Assembly (NCBI RefSeq): GCF_051251695.1
Contig: NZ_JBPOEU010000048.1
Coordinates: 1-9,395, forward strand
Origin: Maritalea sp051251695
GTDB lineage: Bacteria > Pseudomonadota > Alphaproteobacteria > Rhizobiales > Devosiaceae
DNA length: 9,395 nucleotides
Direction of reading: 5' to 3'
The translations under genes were made by a program, and so were the position numbers. The notes beneath the pieces are model-generated. The model searched no databases, was not told the DNA's origin, and worked only from the letters and a program-made list of their open reading frames with translations. Positions 1 to 5,248 of this stretch are shown in pieces. How positions within the stretch are numbered: position 1 is the first letter of the stretch; each line of letters opens with the position of its first letter.

Positions 1-94
1 CCGACAGGACATGAAGTCCAAACCAGCCCGTCAGCCCAGTAAAGATCGTGCCGATCAGGTAATCCTTGCGGCGGTGCGTAAAACGAACAGACAT
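1..94 (-). CDS. N-terminus of a putative membrane protein (cut by window edge)
   Basis: Reading the minus strand from the ATG at 94 gives 31 open codons that run off the left edge, so only the N-terminus is visible. It begins MSVRFTHRRKDY and is followed by a hydrophobic stretch (LIGTIFTGLTGWFGLHVLS). The basic residues before the hydrophobic segment suggest a membrane anchor with its N-terminus in the cytoplasm. An AAAGGA ribosome site lies 7 bases upstream of the ATG, and the preceding gene's TGA (108-110) is only 13 bases away, so this is the next cistron of the small membrane-protein operon. The product cannot be identified from 31 residues. It could be a short protein like its neighbours or the head of a large membrane protein such as a transfer or secretion component. 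Confidence 0.6.
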   Translation of the reverse strand, partial: MSVRFTHRRKDYLIGTIFTGLTGWFGLHVLS

Positions 95-107
95 ATTGCG
101 TCCTTTC

Positions 108-311
108 TCAGTAGCGGCGGGTTTGCGCGCCCCAAACGGCGACCAATGCAAAGCCGCAAGCCAAAACCAGCGACATTGCGGCAAAGCCCTGTCCTGTTTC
201 GGTCTGGGCATGCGCCAGACCAACAAGACCGATGATGGCGCACACGGCACAGCTAAATGCCGCCTGTGCCCGTTCTTTCAGGCTTAGTTTCCAATTCACA
301 CGAATACTCAT
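108..311 (-). CDS. small two-helix membrane protein, 67 aa
   Basis: The gene encodes 67 residues starting MSIRVNWKLSLKERAQ and ending in TRRY. Two hydrophobic stretches at about residues 17-36 and 43-61 are separated by a short polar loop (QTETGQG), which gives a helical-hairpin membrane protein with both basic ends probably in the cytoplasm. The start is well supported: AAGGAG lies 5 bases before the ATG at 311. The gene sits between the 36-residue gene (stop at 350) and the partial gene starting at 94, all on the same strand with short gaps, so co-transcription is likely. I recognise no family. The residues around 34-36 (AHA) could mimic a signal-peptidase site, but the second hydrophobic segment makes an integral membrane protein more likely. 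Function unknown. Confidence 0.65.
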   Translation of the reverse strand: MSIRVNWKLSLKERAQAAFSCAVCAIIGLVGLAHAQTETGQGFAAMSLVLACGFALVAVWGAQTRRY

Positions 312-349
312 AGTGTCTCCTTTCTAAGGGTGATCAGTGAGGGAAGGGA

Positions 350-460
350 TCAGCCGATGGCCGCGCCAATGACGATCAGAATGATCACGGCGGCGATGAT
401 CCCCGGCCAAGGGTTTGGTTCTTTGCGGTAGACGTTTCCGACATGTTTATAGCGTGCCAT
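350..460 (-). CDS. single-helix membrane microprotein, 36 aa
   Basis: The chosen reading is 36 residues, MARYKHVGNVYRKEPNPWPG followed by a C-terminal hydrophobic helix of about 16 residues (I, V, A and G only). The frame stays open upstream to 598, but that extension lies inside the 93-residue gene in another frame and reads like noise. The ATG at 460 has an AAAGGA ribosome site 7 bases upstream, as the next gene does, so I start it there. The layout of a basic, proline-containing N-terminus plus one short C-terminal helix suggests a tail-anchored or single-pass inner-membrane peptide. It lies 29 bases after the 93-residue gene and 38 bases before the 67-residue gene. No family is recognised and the function is unknown. 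It is easily missed by gene finders because of its length. Confidence 0.6.
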   Translation of the reverse strand: MARYKHVGNVYRKEPNPWPGIIAAVIILIVIGAAIG

Positions 461-489
461 TGTCTTTTCCTTTCTGCTGGTGGTGTGGC

Positions 490-771
490 TCAGGTGAGCC
501 GTTTGATCACGAGGACATTGAGATACGTCACGACGGTCTCGACGCCAGCGCGAATGGCGAAGTAGGTTATTGGGTAGCTTGCCATCTCCATTGACCACGC
601 CAGATATTGCGCGGTCGAGTAGCTGTAGAGGTCACGCAAGATAGCGGTGACAGGGGTTGATATTAGCGGCCAGACAAGCGGGCCGACAAAAACCGTGGCA
701 CCAAGTGCGATCAATCCTGTGAAGCTGGAGAACGGACCCTTTGCGCCTTTTTGATGTGCGGTGTTGCGCAT
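490..771 (-). CDS. small multi-helix membrane protein, 93 aa
   Basis: The protein is 93 residues. After a polar N-terminus (MRNTAHQKGAKGP) it has a hydrophobic segment at about residues 17-38 (containing GATVFVGPLVWPLIS), a more amphipathic middle part (about 43-60) and further hydrophobic segments at about 58-73 and 78-89, ending in the basic KRLT. Two or three membrane helices are likely. The ATG at 771 follows the stop of the SMR-like gene by 18 bases, and GTGAGG about 9 bases upstream is a usable ribosome site. Together with the flanking small membrane genes it forms a compact same-strand block. I recognise no family. A partner or accessory of the upstream transporter-like protein is possible, but nothing in the sequence proves it. 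Confidence 0.6.
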   Translation of the reverse strand: MRNTAHQKGAKGPFSSFTGLIALGATVFVGPLVWPLISTPVTAILRDLYSYSTAQYLAWSMEMASYPITYFAIRAGVETVVTYLNVLVIKRLT

Positions 772-789
772 GGTTCAACGCCTCACCGA

Positions 790-1122
790 TCAAGCCAAGG
801 CTTGGCTGTGCAGCGCAAAGGCCCAAACAGCTATCAGCGCTAGAACCAAACCTGTGAGATTGAAGGGCGTCATGCGCTCGCCGAACAGCACGATTCCGAC
901 GGTAGACATCAGGATCAATTGCGCCATGCTCGACAAGACAACGCCTTGACCAATGCCGACTTGCAGGAGTTTTGCGTAGATCAAGTTGCTCACTGCAAAT
1001 ATTCCAAAGGCCGTTCCCAGTGCCGTGAATGCCCCCGTGTCGGCGAATTTCTTCAAGAACACTGTCCCGACAGAGAAGCCTGCGCTGGAAGATAGTAGGT
1101 ATGCGAGAGTGATAGAGTTCAT
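790..1122 (-). CDS. SMR/EmrE-like four-helix membrane transporter-like protein, 110 aa
   Basis: The protein has 110 residues with four predicted membrane helices at about 4-22, 30-51, 58-80 and 88-105, the size and topology of the small multidrug resistance / drug-metabolite transporter superfamily. The stretch FGERMTPFNLTGLVLALIAV at the third-to-fourth helix junction (residues 80-99) matches the GE-loop-GLxLxxxGV layout usual there. The acidic residue that EmrE-type exporters carry in helix 1 is absent: helix 1 reads YLLSSSAGFSVGTVFLKKF. A classical proton-coupled drug pump is therefore doubtful, and an ArnE/F-like or uncharacterised SMR-fold role is possible. I chose the ATG at 1122 because GGAGA lies 8 bases before it; the alternative GTG at 1137 would put that site inside the gene. 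It is the first gene of the small membrane-protein operon. Confidence 0.7.
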   Translation of the reverse strand: MNSITLAYLLSSSAGFSVGTVFLKKFADTGAFTALGTAFGIFAVSNLIYAKLLQVGIGQGVVLSSMAQLILMSTVGIVLFGERMTPFNLTGLVLALIAVWAFALHSQALA

Positions 1123-1202
1123 TTTGAGGGTCTCCACATTTGATCTGAATTCGCGTTAGGTATTGATTATGCTTGGGAAAACTCATCGTCATTCTCGTCT
1201 TC

Positions 1203-1233
1203 CCTATAAGCAGCCTTGCATTGCGCGATTCAA
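1203..1233 (-). promoter_or_regulatory. possible promoter of the small membrane-protein operon
   Basis: On the minus strand TTGAAT (1228-1233) is followed 19 bases later by TATAGG (1203-1208), each matching four of six consensus positions. It lies about 80 bases upstream of the ATG at 1122, in the gap between two divergent genes. The spacing is long, alphaproteobacterial promoters are degenerate, and this is only a pattern match. Confidence 0.22.
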
Positions 1234-1282
1234 ACCACCAACATTGCGGCAACCTCAGGAAGAATATTACCCCCCAGAGCCA

Positions 1283-1918
1283 ATGCCCCGGACGTACACG
1301 CCAAAGAACCGTTATTGCCGAAATACCAAACTGTCAGAACAGGAGTTTCTGACAGCCTTAAGCGGATTCACTGGCGGGGTTGGCGCAGCAGCGGTTGCAC
1401 GCGATATGGAGCGCTCAGAGCGGTCGATTCGCACACTCTTTGGCCGCTTTCGGCAACGATTCATGGAGGATGAAAACCTGACAGGATGGTTTTGCAGAGC
1501 ATCAGATTTGCCCGACACCGATGACCCGGTTTGGCCAGCCCTGCATCATTGCATGTTCCACTGCGAGGCATACATCCCCGACAAAACTTACACGTCACCG
1601 CACTTTGTGACCCAGTTCAGAAGCGTTGACCCTAATGCGGACCACAGGCAGCGCGTCGCGCGTTTTACGCGCAGCAAACACGGCACAAAATGCAGATCAT
1701 GCCCAGTTTCATTGGATTTTGAGTTTGATGTGCAGGTGCGCGAAGTTTGGGGCAAACACGATTTACGCGTCGGCGGCGTGCCGCGCGACAATTTCAAACC
1801 GCATTTCTTTGAGATTATGTTACGTGCTGCATGGTCGATCAGAAACGACAAATTCCAGCTCCCCGAGGGTTATAATCTGGATTATATCGTGGCTTGCTTC
1901 GAAAAAGAGCCGCTTTGA
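1283..1918 (+). CDS. helix-turn-helix-like, cysteine-containing protein of unknown function, 211 aa
   Basis: The 211-residue reading begins MPRTYTPKNRYCRNTKLSEQ. Residues about 17-60 look like a helix-turn-helix unit: LSEQEFLTALSGF, then AAAVARDMERSERSIRTLFG and a basic helix FRQRF. This resembles the DNA-binding end of transposases and resolvases. Cysteines at 12, 71, 90, 94, 137, 140 and 205, including CMFHC and CRSC, could bind metal, but their spacing does not form a zinc ribbon I can name. No DDE or serine-recombinase catalytic set is visible, so a DNA-binding or regulatory protein is the safer reading. The frame is open back to a TTG at 1163 and an ATG at 1169. I prefer 1283 because the extra residues look like translated intergenic sequence, but no strong ribosome site decides it. 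It converges on the next gene with directly abutting stop codons. Confidence 0.6.
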   Translation: MPRTYTPKNRYCRNTKLSEQEFLTALSGFTGGVGAAAVARDMERSERSIRTLFGRFRQRFMEDENLTGWFCRASDLPDTDDPVWPALHHCMFHCEAYIPDKTYTSPHFVTQFRSVDPNADHRQRVARFTRSKHGTKCRSCPVSLDFEFDVQVREVWGKHDLRVGGVPRDNFKPHFFEIMLRAAWSIRNDKFQLPEGYNLDYIVACFEKEPL

Positions 1919-2377
1919 TTAGCTGTACCGGATCACAGTGTCCGTTCCACGGCGCAGCGCCACCGCGTATTCAGTCAGCTTGCGGGCCATGTCGTCATAA
2001 TAATCATTCCACTCAGGATACAGCTCTAGATCGCGCAGAACCTGTGCCATGTCGTCGAAAAATCCTGCCACAACAAGGTAGACTGGCATGTCCTGCTCTT
2101 TGTTGAGTCTGCTATCTTCAACTGGTATCATTCTGTGCGGGTCTTGAGACAGCTCTTTGGCCAGATAGCTGGCAGCTGACGCAAGGCTATCAAGATAGGT
2201 GAAAGTCTCGTTATCAAGGCCATCACGCGGCAATGTTACCGAGAAAAACTCGGCAAGACCTGTCAAATGTTCATTCGCCATCTCCAATATAGGAATCGGC
2301 TGAACATCATCGATAGACAATGCCGTTCGCTCAAGGACGAACTTTGCCTTGTTCGCAAGATTGCCTGATTTGGCCAT
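1919..2377 (-). CDS. acidic hypothetical protein, 152 aa
   Basis: The reading from the ATG at 2377 gives 152 residues starting MAKSGNLANKAKF. It is clearly acidic: I count 26 Asp/Glu against 15 Lys/Arg, with acidic clusters in the C-terminal half (FFDDMAQVLRDLELYPEWND, then YYDDMARKL). It looks largely helical and soluble, with no membrane segment, signal peptide or catalytic motif I can name. An upstream TTG at 2434 would add 19 residues, but they do not look coding; a weak GGGA about 12 bases before the ATG is the only ribosome-site candidate. Its TAA directly abuts the TGA of the convergent 211-residue gene. It is on the same strand as the large operon but 262 bases downstream of it, so it is probably transcribed separately. 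Function unknown. Confidence 0.6.
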   Translation of the reverse strand: MAKSGNLANKAKFVLERTALSIDDVQPIPILEMANEHLTGLAEFFSVTLPRDGLDNETFTYLDSLASAASYLAKELSQDPHRMIPVEDSRLNKEQDMPVYLVVAGFFDDMAQVLRDLELYPEWNDYYDDMARKLTEYAVALRRGTDTVIRYS

Positions 2378-2639
2378 CGTCAAATTATTCCCGTAAAACC
2401 AAGACAGACACAGATTTACATCATGCAACCGCAACGAAACACAAGCACAATTGCGCGAACGTTACACACGGCCCTTTGCGGACCTTCACCGGCTTTTGGC
2501 TATGCTGCGGTTGCAGCCCGCATAGCGGATATTGGCAGCCAGCAAGAAACCGTTAGATCGTTCGATGACTGCATCGGGGGACATTGCTGTCATTGGTTTT
2601 GCTTATCCGCTCTCAGAGGCCACGAAATTCTCATCAAGA
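2378..2639 (-). other. non-coding gap downstream of the two-gene operon
   Basis: I see no gene here. The short open frames that cross it have unconvincing compositions. It must hold the promoter of the 152-residue gene and the end of the long operon transcript, but I find no strong stem followed by a T-run on the minus strand, so no terminator is called. A dyad at 2499-2526 is listed separately. Confidence 0.5.
2499..2526. repeat. inverted repeat GCTATGC / GCATAGC
   Basis: Bases 2499-2505 (GCTATGC) are a perfect inverted match to 2520-2526 (GCATAGC), with a 14-base spacer that itself contains a possible CTGC/GCAG stem. Neither side carries a T-run, so it is not a standard intrinsic terminator. 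It could be an operator, an RNA hairpin or part of a dispersed intergenic element. Only the symmetry is seen. Confidence 0.45.
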
Positions 2640-5237
2640 CTAACTGGGCAAATATGGATCGTTTCGCTCACCGGTAATCTCATAAGTAGCGACCTCGACC
2701 TTCACGGCCTCTGGCAAGCTTTCCTGAATCTTTGTTGCAAGTTGCTCACGCGCGCGCTGGCCATTTGCTCCGCAGACAACGTACAACTTGTCGGGTCGCA
2801 CCTTTTTCGCAAACGCGGCGAGCTTCTGAATTTCAGAAGCTTTCAATGTCTTGGAAGTAGTGGCTTCGACTACGATGGTTTCGCCATCTACCACTGCCAA
2901 AAGATCAACTTCACAGTCATTTGTCCCATCTTCTCTGTATTTGTCGAACCAGATCAAGGTCGAGGGTAAAAAATAGAATGATCTCTGCGCACGTTCTGCA
3001 AGCTGCCAAAGTGCCCAGATTGCCGGTTCGGTCCCATGATCACTATACGCTTCGACAAGGAAACCGCTGGCCTTGAACTGCCATCCACCTGAAACCGGCG
3101 GAAGCGCTTTGATCTGGCACACATTACACGTCATCGCTCCAGACAAATCGTCGATCGAAACCCAGTTCCGGTTATAGCAATTGCGACACTGCCATTCATG
3201 ACCTTGAAAAAGCACTTTCCGCTCACAAAGATATTGGATGGAAGCATCCAATTCTCGCGAGGAAAGAAGCTCATCGCGATTTCCTTCTTGCATATGCGGG
3301 TGCTTGTTTAAAAACGCTGCGACTAAATCATTGAAGCGCTTCAGCAACTTAGCATACTGTATGAACCGATCCGGCCGTTTTAGCTGTGAAACAAGCCTCA
3401 GCGCTTCTCGGACTACAGTTTGGCGGCTTCGTTCGTCACTTACCACCCATTCTTTACCGTTTGCTCCTAGTCGTTTCGAAAGGACATTCTGGAAGTCCGC
3501 TTCAAGTTGGTCATCTAAATGCGACGGATCAGCACCTAATTTGTGCAGGGCCTCTCGCCAAAAATTGTTCATCAGTGTTTCAAACGCGTCTGGCAAGCTG
3601 TTGAAGTGTTGAAGTGTGCCTAGGAGGTATCGTCCTTTGTCCGAGTATTTGGCGTCATGAACTTTCGGAGGCAAAGATCGATGTCCTCGTTCGTATTCTG
3701 TTACTCGGAGAAACCCGTCTCGTTGACTATCCCGCAAAGCCGCAAATAACGCATCTTCATCTACAGGCACGGAAATGAATGCTTGGCGGACCGTTAACTC
3801 AAAAGATGCACTTAGAAGCCCTGATTTTGTTGGTCTCTTACAATACCTAGGGTACATCTGCGAAGACGAATTGTCCCTATCTATTGAGAAATAGGGATCA
3901 ATGCGTAGTCTGCGAGGCAGAATCCATTCGTGAATTACATTTGAAAAGCGGCAGTGGTCGTTCTCACGCTCAATGGATAAGTCGACCATCCACTGACCAG
4001 CGCGCACGCTGGGTGGCAAGTAATTTTCAGATAAGTGCCATGGGGTCGCAAGAGGGATTTCTGCACGACCGTTGGCGAGCCCGCTTCGTTGTTGGCCCTT
4101 TGGTTCTCTCGAAATGGCCACTGACCCCGTTTTAAAAAACGCTCGTTCCGTCCAAAACTCTGGAATTGCCCATTTTAAATCTGCAATGGCCTCAGTCTCA
4201 TAGCGTTTCCAAGATTTGCCTTCCGGCTTGAGGCGCTCGGCAATGTCGGCGAGTTCGTTTTCATCGAGCGACGTTGACCGGATCGTGCCAACCGGCGAGT
4301 TTTGATTGTCTCGGACGCCACGGCGATCTAACACTTTTCCTATCAGTTGCAAAAAATCAATGTCTTTTGACTGTTCAACTGAGATTCGAATTGATGATGT
4401 CCCGGTCAACTCGTTGCGGGGAAAACGGTTATGCCCGTTCCAAAAAACCAAGCGATCTGAAACGTCGTCCCCGACGACCACGTTGACGCCACCTCTTTTC
4501 AAAGAGTTCTTCGGTTCAAGGTAGTGACAGAACAACTCGGATAATTGACATGGCGGTAAAACGGCTCCCGGTTCAGCAAGCACTTCCAAAAAGGAGCGAG
4601 GGTCGCTTTCATACTTGGCACTCTGACTCTTGCCATATTGACGATTTTCCAGCGCATCTTTCGATATCAAGGTCAGACAACCAAACAATTCTGGTGCGGA
4701 ACCTGCTAACTGTCCGTTACCAAAACTCGTCGAAAGAAAACCGAAATTCTCGCTAAGAAACGCGTCTTCAGACCCATCCCAATATTTGTCGAAAGTCAGG
4801 ATGTTCTGAGGCTTATCACCAAAACCCCATCGACGACTGGCAAACATGGGCAACACTGACAGGCTTGATAGGCCTTCGAGCGGAAGCTCGATACGAAACC
4901 GGCGGTCGCCTTCTGGATCGCTATACCTGTCATCATGATGGTGGAGAATTCCAGGCGCCAGCAATTCGTCTAATTGCAATACTGCATCATCAGTCAGATT
5001 TGCAAAACTATAAATTATGTCGGCGTCAAAGGCATGCAGCCAAGCCTGATAGACGGGGTCAACGCCATCTGGTGACGCCGGGATAATCGGGGTTCGCCGA
5101 CCGGACCAGCGACTGTAACTCTCGGCTATGATCGCGTCGATCAATAAGTCATCACACGTCTTCAAGTTGACGAGGTATGCCACTCGCAGCGGTCTTGCGG
5201 TCCCTTCAATTTTGCGATGCGCTGGTTTTCCCCACAT
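2640..5237 (-). CDS. zinc-ribbon protein with C-terminal PD-(D/E)XK-like domain, partner of the STAND NTPase, 865 aa
   Basis: This 865-residue soluble protein has at least three regions. Residues 15-270 are an N-terminal domain I cannot name, with SRWSGRRTPIIPASPDG (42-58), FDADIIYSFANL (70-81), LTFDKYWDG (147-155), SENFGF (162-167) and LVFWNGHNR (263-271). A long middle region (about 290-670) shows no motif I know. Then come a zinc ribbon (CRNC at 684-687, CNVC at 704-707) and a C-terminal domain, 715-850, of restriction-endonuclease-like form: E776-V-D778 on a strand, a DGE turn, then VVEATTSK (789-796) and helices. In PD-(D/E)XK enzymes the last motif is normally ExK. Here it is ExT with a lysine further on, so catalysis is uncertain. 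The ATG follows the NTPase gene's stop by 9 bases, with AGGAG overlapping that stop, so the two are co-translated. A role as effector, nucleic-acid adaptor or regulator in defence is inferred. Confidence 0.8.
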   Translation of the reverse strand: MWGKPAHRKIEGTARPLRVAYLVNLKTCDDLLIDAIIAESYSRWSGRRTPIIPASPDGVDPVYQAWLHAFDADIIYSFANLTDDAVLQLDELLAPGILHHHDDRYSDPEGDRRFRIELPLEGLSSLSVLPMFASRRWGFGDKPQNILTFDKYWDGSEDAFLSENFGFLSTSFGNGQLAGSAPELFGCLTLISKDALENRQYGKSQSAKYESDPRSFLEVLAEPGAVLPPCQLSELFCHYLEPKNSLKRGGVNVVVGDDVSDRLVFWNGHNRFPRNELTGTSSIRISVEQSKDIDFLQLIGKVLDRRGVRDNQNSPVGTIRSTSLDENELADIAERLKPEGKSWKRYETEAIADLKWAIPEFWTERAFFKTGSVAISREPKGQQRSGLANGRAEIPLATPWHLSENYLPPSVRAGQWMVDLSIERENDHCRFSNVIHEWILPRRLRIDPYFSIDRDNSSSQMYPRYCKRPTKSGLLSASFELTVRQAFISVPVDEDALFAALRDSQRDGFLRVTEYERGHRSLPPKVHDAKYSDKGRYLLGTLQHFNSLPDAFETLMNNFWREALHKLGADPSHLDDQLEADFQNVLSKRLGANGKEWVVSDERSRQTVVREALRLVSQLKRPDRFIQYAKLLKRFNDLVAAFLNKHPHMQEGNRDELLSSRELDASIQYLCERKVLFQGHEWQCRNCYNRNWVSIDDLSGAMTCNVCQIKALPPVSGGWQFKASGFLVEAYSDHGTEPAIWALWQLAERAQRSFYFLPSTLIWFDKYREDGTNDCEVDLLAVVDGETIVVEATTSKTLKASEIQKLAAFAKKVRPDKLYVVCGANGQRAREQLATKIQESLPEAVKVEVATYEITGERNDPYLPS

Positions 5238-5243
5238 AACTTG

Positions 5244-5248
5244 CTCCT
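5244..5248 (-). promoter_or_regulatory. ribosome site overlapping the upstream stop codon (translational coupling)
   Basis: AGGAG on the minus strand uses the last two bases of the NTPase gene's TAG and stands 6 bases before the ATG at 5237. It fixes the start of the second gene and implies that terminating ribosomes can reinitiate on it, giving coordinated amounts of the two proteins. Confidence 0.75.

Noticed and set aside
461..598. N-terminal extension of the 36-residue membrane microprotein
   Set aside because: The extra 46 residues overlap the 93-residue gene and are R/H-rich noise. The ATG at 460 has its own well-placed AAAGGA site.
632..1252. 206-residue minus-strand open frame
   Set aside because: It overlaps the SMR-like and 93-residue genes in another frame. 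Its protein is rich in R, H, C and W with no coherent hydrophobic pattern and no ribosome site, while the overlapping frames give clean membrane helices.
1163..1282. 40-residue N-terminal extension of the 211-residue protein
   Set aside because: It would start at TTG 1163 or ATG 1169. The added residues look like translated intergenic sequence and overlap the likely promoter region of the divergent operon. It cannot be fully excluded.
2378..2434. 19-residue extension of the 152-residue protein from a TTG
   Set aside because: The start codon is rare, there is no ribosome site, and the residues (C-, W- and L-rich) do not match the acidic helical character of the rest.
2499..2526. Intrinsic terminator of the long operon
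   Set aside because: The dyad has a 14-base spacer and no T-run follows on the minus strand.
2532..2969. 145-residue plus-strand open frame at the end of the operon
   Set aside because: About two thirds of it is antisense to the well-supported nuclease-like C-terminus, and it has no convincing ribosome site.
3238..3612. 124-residue plus-strand open frame opposite the 865-residue gene
   Set aside because: It is a shadow on the opposite strand, rich in S, R and C, inside a long gene with a coherent protein sequence.
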